DNA of 40,639 nucleotides. Origin: Calothrix rhizosoleniae SC01. GTDB lineage: Bacteria > Cyanobacteriota > Cyanobacteriia > Cyanobacteriales > Nostocaceae. The stretch covers positions 1 to 40,639 of the forward strand of contig NZ_FYBH01000172.1 in NCBI RefSeq assembly GCF_900185595.1, in the 5' to 3' direction. Position numbers and translations under genes: made by a program. The number at the start of each line of letters is the position of its first letter. Positions within the stretch are counted from its first letter, which is position 1. The notes beneath the pieces were generated by a model that worked only from the letters and a program-made list of their open reading frames with translations, was not told the DNA's origin and searched no databases. This document shows, piece after piece, positions 19,261 to 28,158 of the stretch.

Positions 19261-19475
19261 GGATATAACCTCTATAAAACTTTCATAATTACAGTCTAGG
19301 ATTTTATGGTGGTCACAACATTAATATAGGCTGAGAAGTTGTTAAAAATTTAACGATTTTTTTGAGAATTTTCTTATCTGATTTTAATCTAATCTTTATG
19401 ATGTTCAAATGATATTTATCGTAATACCCGTATAGGTTAATACATTTTTGAAGCTCCCAACATATGAGCAGTAAA

Positions 19476-19525
19476 CTTATTACTTATTACTTGCGCATAG
19501 CGCTTCCTTTGGGGCATCCCTAATT
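19476..19525. repeat. dispersed GCGCATAGCGCTTCC repeat
   Basis: TTATTACTTATTACTTGCGC, then ATAGCGCTTCCTTTGGGGCATCCC. The core TTGCGC(A/G)TAGCGCT recurs at about 34102, and it resembles the interspersed GCGTAGCGCTTCC repeats common in Nostoc-type genomes. Confidence 0.55.
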
Positions 19526-19722
19526 AATATTTAAACAGTAATTAAGCAGTAATCGTCAAATCGTAGTTAATTGAAGATTGCTGCAATGATAATTGGATTG
19601 GTGACATTTTATTTTAATTCAGAACATCTAAACTAGAAGTAAGAAAGCAGTATCAGCGATATTATGAAAAAAATTAAAAACCTAAATTATTCAATTTTTT
19701 ATAGCTGATAGCTTTTTCTTCA

Positions 19723-20073
19723 TCAATTATTCCCTACCTCATACCCAGACTTAACTTCTGGATGAACTTCACACACTAATTCATAAAAGGAAGTTGTTGG
19801 TGTGTGGGTAAACAAGGGACTCATTTGCTTTAAAATAGCTTGGTAAGCATCACTTTGATTGGCTTGCATATCTTCTAAGTTTTCCCAAAAAATGACAGCA
19901 ATCCCTTTATCAGTACCTGGTTCTTGCAGTAAATAAGCTCCTTTAAACCCATGTGTGTAAGTTGACACAGCCTGTTCATAGAGGTGCTTGGCTTCTTCAA
20001 ACTTACCTGGTTTAAATTCTCCCACAGCAACATATGCATATTGATGTTTCAGAAAGTCTTGGAAATCGCTCAT
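19723..20073 (-). CDS. ABM-like dimeric alpha/beta-barrel protein
   Basis: About 116 aa of antibiotic-biosynthesis-monooxygenase (ABM) type by secondary-structure pattern: strand YAYVAVGEFKPGKFEEAKHL, helix, strand GFKGAYLLQEPGTDKGIAVIFWEN, and a C-terminal helix/strand. Members are small cytoplasmic ferredoxin-like-fold dimers, some of which oxidise quinones or degrade haem; no haem-ligand motif is evident, so the role is unknown. I chose the ATG at 20073 because AGGAGAGG lies directly upstream; an in-frame ATG at 20091 would place that site inside the gene. It is monocistronic, with about 270 bases of plain AT-rich DNA before the next gene. Confidence 0.7.
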   Translation of the reverse strand: MSDFQDFLKHQYAYVAVGEFKPGKFEEAKHLYEQAVSTYTHGFKGAYLLQEPGTDKGIAVIFWENLEDMQANQSDAYQAILKQMSPLFTHTPTTSFYELVCEVHPEVKSGYEVGNN

Positions 20074-20410
20074 TATCCTCTCCTTATGCAAAGAATTGTC
20101 ATTTTTTAATTTTACTTCAGTTGTGTTTGAATTTATTACTATGGGAATATCCCCAATGTTTGAACTGTCAGCAATTTGAAAAAGTATGGCGATAGATAGA
20201 TAGAAAGAAAATGTATTTTGCTGGGGAACATGCTAACTCGTTCTATGAGCGGTAAGGTTTTATGGAAGGTGCTGCTATTTCAGGTATGGTTTTTGCTAAG
20301 CAAATTCTGAAATTAAAGTAGTATTTTTTACATACAATCTAATAGTTTTATGATTCACGGTGTTAGGCTTAAGTCTCTCAAATCATTTCTCTATCAGAGC
20401 TGTAAATCCC

Positions 20411-20842
20411 ATGTATCATTTTAAATCTATTTGTGCCACCGTAATTGCAACAACTCTTATCCTGGGTGCTACCGAGTATCATTCTCCTGCCTTGGCTGGA
20501 ACTTGTGCATCCCAGTGTGGTCCTCGTCCCATTCAGTTTACCCCTGGACAACGCATTCGTATAGAAGTAGTTAATCGCACATATAGGGATGTGAAATTAC
20601 AGAAACCATTTATTATTGATCCTGTTTCCCTGAAACACGGTGAAGCAATGCTATTAGAGCATGGAGATGGAACTCTAGATAATGTCTCACTGTTGTTTTG
20701 GCATGAAAATGGTTATGCGATTAAAGCCACTGTATCTAAACCCAATTTTGCAACTTTGCGGGTAGAATTACGTCCTGAACGGCGTACCCGTGGCGATCGC
20801 TCTATCTATATACTAGATAATGGTCGCATTCAAATTTTGTAA
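20411..20842 (+). CDS. secreted protein of unknown function
   Basis: About 143 aa from ATG 20411; the frame is open to 20360 but the extra 17 residues do not improve the signal peptide. A Sec signal is present: MYHFKSICATVIATTLILGA, with a likely cleavage site after SPALA. The mature part begins GTCASQCGPRPIQFTPGQRI, with a CxxxC pair that could form a disulfide. It continues as a beta-rich domain (IRIEVVNRTYRDVKLQKPFI) and ends with an Arg-rich tail (RPERRTRGDR). The fold and function are not recognised. A 9-bp hairpin lies 64 bases after the stop. Confidence 0.7.
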   Translation: MYHFKSICATVIATTLILGATEYHSPALAGTCASQCGPRPIQFTPGQRIRIEVVNRTYRDVKLQKPFIIDPVSLKHGEAMLLEHGDGTLDNVSLLFWHENGYAIKATVSKPNFATLRVELRPERRTRGDRSIYILDNGRIQIL

Positions 20843-20906
20843 ATTAGTTTATTCTACTCCTTGCCAAAGTCCCAGAAACAGAAGAATGGTTTTGCATCTT
20901 TATTCT

Positions 20907-20932
20907 CGTTGCAAATATATGTTTTTGCAACG
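20907..20932. terminator. 9-bp stem-loop between secreted protein gene and recJ
   Basis: CGTTGCAAA (20907-20915) pairs perfectly with TTTGCAACG (20924-20932), with an 8-base loop. There is no T run after it, so it may be a transcript-end or attenuator structure rather than a classic terminator. Confidence 0.5.
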
Positions 20933-20984
20933 GGTTTATTATATATTGACAAGATTATGATTATGCTTCGCCCTAATTATAATT

Positions 20985-23108
20985 TTGTTCAACCAACATG
21001 CAACTGTGTCAGTAGAAACCCGTAGAAAAGTACCGAATCAGCGTTGGCAAATTTATCCCCAAAAGGATGAATTGGCACAAAATTTGGCAGAAGTTACCCA
21101 TGTATCCCCTTTAATCTGTCAATTGCTGATTAATCGTGGTATGGAAACCCCAGAACAAGCACAACTATTCTTAAATCCAGAATCTCTTGTTTTGCCTTCC
21201 CCCTTGGAAGAATTTCCAGATTTAGCTATTAGTTTAGAGTTATTGCAAAATGCCATCGCTTGTCAAACAAAAATTGCGATCTGCGGTGACTATGATGCGG
21301 ATGGGATGACTAGCACAGCTTTATTGTTGCGGAGTTTACGTTGGTTGGGGGCAAAGGTAGATTATGCTATTCCCAGTCGGATGCATGAAGGTTACGGCAT
21401 TAATAACCGGATTGTGGAAGAATTTGCCGATGAAGGAGTACAACTAATTCTCACCGTAGATAATGGTATTTCTGCATTCGCCCCTATTACTAGGGCTAAG
21501 GAGCTGGATTTACAGGTAATTATTACTGACCACCATGATATTCCCCCAAAATTACCTCCAGCTGATGGGATTTTGAACCCCAAGCTAATTAATCCCCAGT
21601 CTCCCTACTATGGGGTTGCAGGAGTGGGAGTTGCCTATATTTTAGCTGTGTCTTTGGCTCAACAAATAGGGGATGGTTACAAGGGTTTATTTAAGCCAAT
21701 GTTAGAGTTATTTACCCTGGGAACTATTGCAGATTTAGCTCCCTTAATCGGTGTAAATCGCCGTTGGGTAAAGCGAGGTTTGCGACAGTTACCAAAGTCT
21801 CAATTATCTGGGATCCAGGCTTTGATTCAACTGGCTGGGGTGCAGGGAAGGAAGAGGGAGCAGGGGAGCAGGGAGAAGGGAGCAGAGGGAGAAAAGATGA
21901 GTTCCCAAACTTTGAAACCTGATGATATTGGCTTTCGGTTGGGTCCTCGGATTAATGCGATTGGCAGAATTTCTGATCCACAAATTATCATTGATTTGTT
22001 GACTACTGATGATATGGGAATCGCACTGGAAAAAGCAATGCAGTGTGAAACTATTAACCGTCAACGTCAGGAAATGTGCGGACAAATTGAACAGGAAGCG
22101 ATCGCAATTGTGGAAACAGAATATATCCCATCTCTACAGGATGACAGGGTATTGGTAGTGGTTGCTCCTCATTGGCATCATGGTGTAATTGGGATTGTTG
22201 CTTCCCGTTTGGTAGAACGGTATGGTGTGCCTGTGTTTATTGGCACATACGAAGATGAAGGTCAGATTCGCGGTTCGGCTCGGGGAATTCCGGAATTTAA
22301 TGTATTTGACGCATTAGAATATTGCCGAGATTTATTAGGTAAGTTTGGAGGACACAAAGCGGCGGGGGGATTCTCCTTACCGGCTGCAAATTTACCAGAA
22401 TTGCGATCGCATCTGAGCAAGTTCGCCAATCAATGTCTGGAAGTTCAACATCTCAAACCTCTGCTGAAAATTGATACCCAACTTCATCTCCATCAAATTA
22501 ACCAGGAACTCTATCAACAACTCCACTCCCTAGAACCCTGCGGAATTGAAAACTCCAACCCCATATTCTGGACAACCAACGTTACAGTGGTGGAACAGCA
22601 AATAGTGGGTAAGAATCATATAAAATTGACAATAGGAGAACAAATTGGCGAGACTCCTTCAGAGTCGCTACGCGAACGCCACTATACAATCAAAGCGATC
22701 GCTTGGCGTTGGCGCGATTATTTCCCTTTACCATCCCGCCTTGATATTGCTTACAAACTGCGGGAAAATACCTTCAACGGCAATACCACCATTGAATTAG
22801 AACTATTAGGAGCTAGGCTACCCAATCAACCCCAATTTTCCTTCGATTCTATCCATAAATCTGCCAAAACTTCCTTTGTATATCGCCAGCGCCGCTACAC
22901 TTGTGGGATGTATGACAACGGCTCTGTACCCGAATTAAGGATTAAAAACCCAGAAGGTAAAGTCCTAGCTATTCATCCTCATAATTCTACAGGCTTATTA
23001 GGTAGCAATCGGCAAAATGCAAAAGAGGTTGATATTTCTCAACCCCCTTATGAAAACATTATTCAAGCTGCATTTGCAGCTTTATTTATCCTAAGTCCAA
23101 AGCAGTGA
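20985..23108 (+). CDS. recJ: single-stranded-DNA exonuclease RecJ
   Basis: A 5'-3' single-strand DNA exonuclease of the DHH superfamily, acting in recombination and mismatch repair. DHH motifs: DYDADG near residue 102, TVDNGISA near 152, TDHHDIPP near 181. The DHHA1 region carries GFRLGPRINAIGRI and GKFGGHKAAGGFSLP (near residue 455), and an OB-like C-terminal part follows. The start is uncertain: the longest frame begins with TTG at 20985 and a GTG lies at 21006; no ATG fits. Two repeats interrupt the protein in frame: a GGGAGCAG-type stretch encoding GRKREQGSREKGAEGEK (about residues 287-303) and a 34-base dispersed repeat encoding GETPSESLRERH (about residues 555-566). Both fall in presumed loops, so the enzyme may still work. 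Confidence 0.9.
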   Translation: MFNQHATVSVETRRKVPNQRWQIYPQKDELAQNLAEVTHVSPLICQLLINRGMETPEQAQLFLNPESLVLPSPLEEFPDLAISLELLQNAIACQTKIAICGDYDADGMTSTALLLRSLRWLGAKVDYAIPSRMHEGYGINNRIVEEFADEGVQLILTVDNGISAFAPITRAKELDLQVIITDHHDIPPKLPPADGILNPKLINPQSPYYGVAGVGVAYILAVSLAQQIGDGYKGLFKPMLELFTLGTIADLAPLIGVNRRWVKRGLRQLPKSQLSGIQALIQLAGVQGRKREQGSREKGAEGEKMSSQTLKPDDIGFRLGPRINAIGRISDPQIIIDLLTTDDMGIALEKAMQCETINRQRQEMCGQIEQEAIAIVETEYIPSLQDDRVLVVVAPHWHHGVIGIVASRLVERYGVPVFIGTYEDEGQIRGSARGIPEFNVFDALEYCRDLLGKFGGHKAAGGFSLPAANLPELRSHLSKFANQCLEVQHLKPLLKIDTQLHLHQINQELYQQLHSLEPCGIENSNPIFWTTNVTVVEQQIVGKNHIKLTIGEQIGETPSESLRERHYTIKAIAWRWRDYFPLPSRLDIAYKLRENTFNGNTTIELELLGARLPNQPQFSFDSIHKSAKTSFVYRQRRYTCGMYDNGSVPELRIKNPEGKVLAIHPHNSTGLLGSNRQNAKEVDISQPPYENIIQAAFAALFILSPKQ
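21842..21893. repeat. GGGAGCAG repeat inside recJ
   Basis: A G/A-rich stretch (GGAAGAGGGAGCAGGGGAGC type) of the same family as the intergenic heptamer repeats, located within the recJ coding frame between the LIQLAGVQG and KPDDIGFRLGPR segments. Confidence 0.75.
22647..22680. repeat. dispersed palindromic repeat inside recJ
   Basis: Begins GGCGAGACTCC and ends CGCGAACGCC. GGCG/CGCC ends enclose a GACTC-CTTCA-GAGTC hairpin. It resembles the GCGTAGCGTCTCC-type interspersed repeats of Nostoc genomes; a partial relative (GGAGACGCTACCCTCTGGGA) lies at about 28429. Confidence 0.7.
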
Positions 23109-23140
23109 ATTTACATTTATTTACTCAAAACTCAGAAATC

Positions 23141-23284
23141 TTACATATCACCATTGCGGAATGCCAGCACAAAAATGACCACAGGACCAGACAACATAAT
23201 CAGTGATACAAATAGCAGTTGAAAAATAACTTCAAAATTTATGTTGTTGAAAACGTCAAAAATACCGCCTAAACTGTCAAACAT
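23141..23284 (-). CDS. psb30: photosystem II protein Psb30 (Ycf12)
   Basis: A small gene of 47 codons on the minus strand. The protein begins [20 protein letters not shown], has one hydrophobic helix ([20 protein letters not shown]) and ends AFRNGDM. The NIN-(x)-VIFQL start, the [14 protein letters not shown] ending and the single transmembrane span match Psb30/Ycf12, a peripheral low-mass subunit of photosystem II in the thylakoid membrane (recall of family pattern). A strong Shine-Dalgarno AGGAGG lies about 6 bases before the ATG. The N-terminus is about eight residues longer than the Psb30 sequences I recall. It is divergent from the downstream YkgJ-like gene, with 155 bases between, and convergent with recJ. 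Confidence 0.85.
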   Translation of the reverse strand: MFDSLGGIFDVFNNINFEVIFQLLFVSLIMLSGPVVIFVLAFRNGDM

Positions 23285-23439
23285 TGTGCCTCCTAACTAT
23301 TTTCAAAAATCAATCACACAGTTGCTAATCCCGAAAATCATCATATCCGGCTGTAGCAGGTGGATTTTAAGTTACTTAACAAAATTATAGAAAACAACAT
23401 ACAACTGTAAAACTCTGAATTTAAATAAAGGTAAAAAAT

Positions 23440-23790
23440 ATGGCTACTTGGCAATGTATAAAACAATGTGGAGCCTGCTGTCACCTCGATCCTGAGGAAC
23501 GTCCAGATATATATGAATATTTACTACCAGATGAGTTGGAATTATATCTGAGTATGGTGGGAGAAGGGGGATGGTGTGTCAATTTAGATCGAGAAACCAG
23601 AGAATGCAAGATTTATGCTCACCGTCCCCGTTTTTGTCGGGTAGAGCCAGAGGTATTTGAGGATATGTATGGTATCCCACCAGAGGAGTTAAATGACTTT
23701 GCTATTGAGTGTTGTCGTCAGCAGATAGAAGCGGTTTATGGCTGGCGCAGTTTAGAACTTTTACGTTTTGACAAAGCTGTAGGGATTTAG
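23440..23790 (+). CDS. YkgJ-like cysteine-cluster protein
   Basis: A 116-aa putative metal (Zn or Fe-S) binding protein. Cysteines are clustered as CIKQCGACC near residues 6-14, then Cys46 (GGWCVNLD), Cys55 (RECKIYAHRPRFCRVEP) with Cys66, and CC near residue 90. This CxxxCxxCC...C...RP.xCr pattern is that of the YkgJ/UPF0153 family. Its biochemical role is not established. It lies between psb30 (divergent) and a small coiled-coil gene 40 bases downstream, which may be co-transcribed. Confidence 0.82.
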   Translation: MATWQCIKQCGACCHLDPEERPDIYEYLLPDELELYLSMVGEGGWCVNLDRETRECKIYAHRPRFCRVEPEVFEDMYGIPPEELNDFAIECCRQQIEAVYGWRSLELLRFDKAVGI

Positions 23791-23830
23791 GTAATTTCTA
23801 GAATTAGAATTACCACAATTGGAGGTTTTG

Positions 23831-24076
23831 ATGACAGACCCACAGATTGAAGATATTTACGCTCGTTTAGATAGCCTTACGGAGGAAGTAAATTCCCTCA
23901 AAACCCAGATTGGTGTAGTAGGTACAACCCAGTATGCAGTAGTACAAATTTTAGATCGCTTGGAGCGAGTTGAGACTACCCAAGCCCAACACACTCAATT
24001 ACTCGCCCAACACACTCAATTACTCAATGAGATTTTGCAGATACTCCGTGATCGTAATGGCGGTAGTGGGATATAA
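23831..24076 (+). CDS. small coiled-coil protein
   Basis: About 81 aa from ATG 23831, preceded by GGAGG at a good distance; an earlier in-frame TTG (23819) overlaps that site. The sequence is heptad-rich throughout (IYARLDSLTEEVNSLKTQIG; ILDRLERVETTQAQHTQLLA). It contains a perfect 21-base tandem duplication (23984-24004 and 24005-24025) encoding AQHTQLL twice, one heptad per copy. Such heptad duplications could lengthen the coil by slippage. Function unknown; convergent with a glycosyltransferase gene 39 bases away. Confidence 0.7.
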   Translation: MTDPQIEDIYARLDSLTEEVNSLKTQIGVVGTTQYAVVQILDRLERVETTQAQHTQLLAQHTQLLNEILQILRDRNGGSGI

Positions 24077-24115
24077 GGCGATCACTTTACCTTTGAAATA
24101 TTGGAAACAAAATCT

Positions 24116-25063
24116 TTAACTGTCACTTTCAGCATAAGCCTCATACACACCCTTGACGTTATACCAATTGAGAAAAATCCGAGCAACTTCTAATGCCAAC
24201 TGGGGTTTACCTAAATCAATCAACCATTGTAAAAAAGGAGCCATAGTCCGCTCATTTAACAATCCATTGAGGGAGAGTATCCCCCATAACAAACGGTGTA
24301 ACCAAGTCATTTGGATCATCATTCTCACTTCCCATGTCGGGTGTTTTTGATAGAACAAAACCCCCATGCGCCCCCGTTGTATCTCTTTATCAATTAAACT
24401 GGGTATTTCCTTTAAACTAAAGGCTGGATGCCAGTGATAGCCTACTGCACCTGGACACTTAATTAGTTGTAAACCTAATTTTTTCAGTCGCACACCTAAT
24501 TCTAAATCTTCCCACCCATATAATTGAAAGCTGCTGTCAAACAGCCCAACTTTTTCTAACCAATGCTTGGGAATAGCAACATTACCAGTGGCAAAAAAAG
24601 CGGCGGAAAAATCTGTAATTTTATATGGCTCGGTAGTAGGATTACTGAAATTACAAGTATTAACTACAGCACCGTATGTAAAAAAGCGATCGCTCCCCAA
24701 TTTTTTCTCACCCTCCACCAATGCATCTGCGTGAGCTTGGAGGAAATTCTCTGTAACTACTAAATCGCTATCAATAAAAATAATCCGATCACCAAGAGCC
24801 TGTTGAACACCCAAATTTCTAGCTGCGGCTGGTCCTTGGTGTTCTTGCTGAAAAACACGTACATGGGGTAATTCTGTTTTATATCTTTCCAACCATGACA
24901 AAGTTTCATCGTCAGAACCATCATCCACTAAGACAATCTCATAATCCCTAATCACACTAGATTCACTCAATACCTGAGCTTCTAAAGCCTTGAGACATTT
25001 TGCTAAAATTGGTTGACGATTGTAAGTTGGAATTACAACACTAAAAAACACAGTTTTCCCCAC
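24116..25063 (-). CDS. family 2 glycosyltransferase
   Basis: A 315-aa GT2 enzyme. It starts FFSVVIPTYNRQPILAKCLK; the nucleotide-binding DDGSDDETL lies near residue 46 and the metal-binding DSD in IIFIDSDLVVTENFLQAH near residue 97. The GWEDLELGVRLKKLG segment near residue 184 holds the ED acceptor motif. The C-terminal ~90 residues (VRMMIQMTWLHRLLWGILSL) are amphipathic and may associate with the membrane. It is isolated from the polysaccharide block at 2-8 kb and stands opposite argG. Substrate unknown. Confidence 0.86.
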   Translation of the reverse strand: MGKTVFFSVVIPTYNRQPILAKCLKALEAQVLSESSVIRDYEIVLVDDGSDDETLSWLERYKTELPHVRVFQQEHQGPAAARNLGVQQALGDRIIFIDSDLVVTENFLQAHADALVEGEKKLGSDRFFTYGAVVNTCNFSNPTTEPYKITDFSAAFFATGNVAIPKHWLEKVGLFDSSFQLYGWEDLELGVRLKKLGLQLIKCPGAVGYHWHPAFSLKEIPSLIDKEIQRGRMGVLFYQKHPTWEVRMMIQMTWLHRLLWGILSLNGLLNERTMAPFLQWLIDLGKPQLALEVARIFLNWYNVKGVYEAYAESDS

Positions 25064-25271
25064 AACATTTATTACCCATCTCCAGCATAAGACAAGGCTG
25101 AATTTCCAACAGTTCCTGACCTAAAAATATAACCGAAAACTGAAAATAAATCCGACCAAAGTATATATAAAAACTATCGTAAATTATCAATCAGTATAAT
25201 TACAGAAGAGAATATACTGAGATTAATTAGATAATATCAAATCGTCGTTTTGCAGCATTTAGAAATTACCA

Positions 25272-26465
25272 ATGGGTCACGCCAAAAAGGTTGTCTTAGC
25301 ATATTCTGGTGGAGTAGATACTTCAGTGTGTATTCCCTACCTCAAACAAGAATGGGGAGTAGAAGAGGTAATCACCTTAGCAGCAGATTTAGGTCAAGGG
25401 GATGAATTAGAGCCAATTAGAGAAAAGGCACTGAAATCAGGAGCCAGTGAATCCTTAGTGGTGGATGTCAAAGATAGTTTCATCAAAGAATATGCTTTTG
25501 GGGCAATTCAGGCAAATGCTCTTTACGAACAACGCTATCCTTTGGGAACAGCATTGGCTCGTCCTTTAATTGCTAAAGCTCTGGTAGAAGCAGCAAGCAA
25601 ATATGGTGCTGATGCCATCGCTCATGGTTGTACTGGTAAGGGTAATGACCAAGTTCGTTTTGATGTTTCCATCGCAGCACTCAATCCCAACCTGAAAATA
25701 TTAGCACCAGCCAGGGAATGGGGCATGAGTAGGGAAGAAACCATTGCTTATGGCGAACGGTTTGGTATTCCTTCTCCAGTCAAAAAATCTTCCCCTTACA
25801 GTATTGACAAAAACTTACTTGGTCGTAGCATTGAAGCTGGTGTCTTGGAAGATCCAACGGTAGAACCACCAGAAGAAATTTATGAAATGACAAAAGCGAT
25901 CGCGAATACCCCAAATGAACCAGAATATATTGATATTGGTTTCACTCAAGGTATTCCTACCGCACTCAACGGTACATCTAAAAATCCAGTCGAATTGATT
26001 GGACAGTTAAATCAATTAGTAGGGAATCATGGTGTTGGGCGAATTGACATGATCGAAAATCGCCTAGTAGGGATTAAATCTCGGGAAATCTACGAGTCTC
26101 CGGCAATGATGGTATTAATTCAAGCACATCGGGATTTAGAAAGCTTGACTTTGACAACAGATGTCACCCATTACAAACGGGGAATTGAGGAAACATACAG
26201 CCAAATAGTTTACAACGGTTTATGGTATAGCCCCCTCAAAGCAGCCCTTGATGCCTTTATTCAGCAAACACAGGAGCGAGTATCAGGGAATGTCAGGGTA
26301 AAACTGTTTAAAGGTAACGCTACCATTGTTGGACGTGATTCCCAAAATTCCCTTTACACCCCTGATTTAGCAACCTATGGTGCAGATGATAAATTTGACC
26401 ACAAAGCTGCTGAAGGTTTTATCTATGTTTGGGGATTACCCACTCGGATTTGGGCAAAAGGTTAA
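25272..26465 (+). CDS. argG: argininosuccinate synthase
   Basis: Joins citrulline and aspartate with ATP in the penultimate step of arginine synthesis. 397 aa, full family length. The N-terminal ATP-pyrophosphatase P-loop is [16 protein letters not shown] near residue 10; [13 protein letters not shown] near 115 is the citrulline/aspartate-binding segment; [19 protein letters not shown] and [15 protein letters not shown] lie further on, with [13 protein letters not shown] near 222. All key motifs are intact. The start is ATG 25272. In cyanobacteria arginine also feeds cyanophycin, but no cyanophycin gene is here. It is followed by a long inverted repeat shared with the end of dedA. Confidence 0.96.
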   Translation: MGHAKKVVLAYSGGVDTSVCIPYLKQEWGVEEVITLAADLGQGDELEPIREKALKSGASESLVVDVKDSFIKEYAFGAIQANALYEQRYPLGTALARPLIAKALVEAASKYGADAIAHGCTGKGNDQVRFDVSIAALNPNLKILAPAREWGMSREETIAYGERFGIPSPVKKSSPYSIDKNLLGRSIEAGVLEDPTVEPPEEIYEMTKAIANTPNEPEYIDIGFTQGIPTALNGTSKNPVELIGQLNQLVGNHGVGRIDMIENRLVGIKSREIYESPAMMVLIQAHRDLESLTLTTDVTHYKRGIEETYSQIVYNGLWYSPLKAALDAFIQQTQERVSGNVRVKLFKGNATIVGRDSQNSLYTPDLATYGADDKFDHKAAEGFIYVWGLPTRIWAKG

Positions 26466-26474
26466 ATAGTAGAA

Positions 26475-26517
26475 GGAGTGAGGAGTAATGCAATCAAAAC
26501 ACATCATTCCTCACTCC
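26475..26517. terminator. bidirectional hairpin between argG and dedA
   Basis: GGAGTGAGGA (26475-26484) pairs perfectly over 10 bp with TCCTCACTCC (26508-26517), with a 23-base loop. It serves as a likely transcript end for argG and overlaps the last codons of the convergent dedA gene. Confidence 0.6.
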
Positions 26518-27136
26518 TGACTTCCTTCACTTGGCGAGATTCTAACCACAGAGGTATCAGTATTAAAGCCAACAGAAGCAATAAAGCCAAAAGGGCAAAT
26601 TGGCTTACCCAAGTTACTAATTGCTCTAGAGAGATGATTTTGCCGGCGAAAAAAGCCAATGTCACCATCACACTAGCCCAAGCTGTAGCTCCTGCTAGGT
26701 TATACATCATAAATTTTCCAAAAGGCATTTCTGCTATACCAGCTAGTGGAGCAGAAAAAATTCTGAGTAGTGCAAAAAAACGACCAAAAAACACTGCTTT
26801 AGCAGCATTTTCACTGAATTGCTCCTTAATATTAACTATTTTGGCTTCTGAAATCCTGAAAACCCCTGCTAGTTTCACCAACAAAGACCACCCACCAATC
26901 CGACCAATCCAGTAACCAAAAGTACCCCCAATTACTGCACCCGCAGTGGCATCACTGAGAACTAACCAGTAATTCAGCTCATCACTACCAGCAAGAAACC
27001 CACCTACTAGGGTTACGGTTTCACCAGGAAGGGGAATACCTAAATTTTCTAACAAAATTCCTAAAAAAATCGCCCAGTAGCCATACTCGTGAGCAATGTC
27101 TTGGATATTTTCTAGTGATACGAATTCAAGAGACAT
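26504..27136 (-). CDS. DedA family membrane protein
   Basis: A 210-aa multi-pass inner-membrane protein. DedA proteins are thought to act as lipid flippases or transporters affecting membrane homeostasis. Diagnostic segments: LLENLGIPLPGETVTLVGGF near residue 30, with the conserved Pro-Gly-Glu; GTFGYWIGRIGGW near 72; FFGRFFALLRIFSAPLAG near 115, with the F-x-R-x3-R motif; and NLAGATAWASVMVTLAFFAG near 147. It has about five hydrophobic stretches. The start is ATG 27136. Its role in this organism is not indicated by neighbours. Confidence 0.86.
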   Translation of the reverse strand: MSLEFVSLENIQDIAHEYGYWAIFLGILLENLGIPLPGETVTLVGGFLAGSDELNYWLVLSDATAGAVIGGTFGYWIGRIGGWSLLVKLAGVFRISEAKIVNIKEQFSENAAKAVFFGRFFALLRIFSAPLAGIAEMPFGKFMMYNLAGATAWASVMVTLAFFAGKIISLEQLVTWVSQFALLALLLLLALILIPLWLESRQVKEVRSEE

Positions 27137-27670
27137 CGACCACCACAGCCTTTACAAATGTTTATTTTTATCATCTATCTTGGCTTGGATTGAGGTGTGG
27201 TGTCAACGTGAAGGAAGAGGGAAGAAGGAAGAAGGAAGAAGGTTTTTATATTTGTCAGAAGCTTGGATTCCTCCCAAACTCCTTCCGTCGTAGACGACGG
27301 GGCTTTTACCCACGGGCTGTTGGGGCTGTCTGTTTCCCCAACGGGACTTGGCTTAGTATTTAGAATTGGACAAACCATAACTAATATCTAATATCAAGTA
27401 TAGATTTTTGACTATTTTATTCAGAAATCGGTTACCACATTTATGAATTTAATGAACAAAATTTTCAATATTTCATTAAAATTTCATATAATATTGCGTT
27501 AATGATAAATTTTTTGTAAAAAGTAAAAATGTTACCATTTTTCTCCCAGTGTTATGAATATATTTATGGAAGATTTAGACAGTTTATAGGGCATGAGTAC
27601 TGATTACACTTTCCTCAATTGTATATCAGTGACAAACTAACTATTTGGGTAAGTCATTGATATTTAATTT
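27137..27670. other. 534-base intergenic stretch with repeat and two GC-rich hairpins
   Basis: Contains a GAAGGAAGAAG-type repeat (27210-27243), then CCGTCG-TAGA-CGACGG followed by GGCTTTTA (about 27286-27307), then GTTGGGG (27319-27325) pairing with CCCCAAC (27336-27342). On the minus strand both hairpins read within an open frame (segments PSPVGETDSPNSPWVK and STTEGVWEESKLL) reminiscent of the tail of an IS200/IS605-type TnpB gene; this resemblance is a weak inference. The remaining part is AT-rich. Confidence 0.5.
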
Positions 27671-27739
27671 GTGATCAACATTAGTACTTGTGTCAATTTG
27701 TTTTTTTTGGAAATTAGTTTAAATTACTCGGTTAAAAAT

Positions 27740-28093
27740 ATGCTCCTAACAAAGGAAGTTCAAATAGTTTTATTCAAACCAGAAGGACGTATTGATTTAC
27801 AGGGTGGAATGGTTTTGAGTGCCAAAATGACGGAAGTTGAGCCCCAGCCAAACCAACTGTGGATCATCGATTTGCTAGCGGTAGATTTTATGGATAGCTC
27901 TGGCTTATTTTCCTTAGTTAAAGGATTAAAAGTTGCTCAACAAAGTGGTTGTCGTTTGGTAATTTGTAACTTACAAGCATCTGTACGCTTGGTTTTAGAG
28001 CTTACACAATTGGATTCAGTATTTGAAATTTTTCACACTTATGAAGATGTACTCATGACTCTAGACAACAAGAGTATGACTTCTGCTCACTAG
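27740..28093 (+). CDS. STAS-domain anti-sigma-factor-antagonist-like protein
   Basis: About 117 aa from ATG 27740; a GTG at 27671 would add 23 residues that do not look like part of the domain, and no clear Shine-Dalgarno decides. It is a single STAS domain: FKPEGRIDLQGGMVLSAKM, WIIDLLAVDFMDSSGLFSLV with the conserved DSSG phosphorylatable serine near residue 53, and CRLVICNLQASVRLVLELTQL. Such proteins regulate sigma factors or bind kinases in partner-switching systems. No kinase or phosphatase gene lies nearby, so the partner is unknown. It is flanked by related hairpins in inverted orientation. Confidence 0.83.
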   Translation: MLLTKEVQIVLFKPEGRIDLQGGMVLSAKMTEVEPQPNQLWIIDLLAVDFMDSSGLFSLVKGLKVAQQSGCRLVICNLQASVRLVLELTQLDSVFEIFHTYEDVLMTLDNKSMTSAH

Positions 28094-28158
28094 AAATAAT
28101 ATAACTTTTTGCCTGGTTGTCAGGAAACTAAGCAGTAGCTTTACCAAAAAATTAGATC

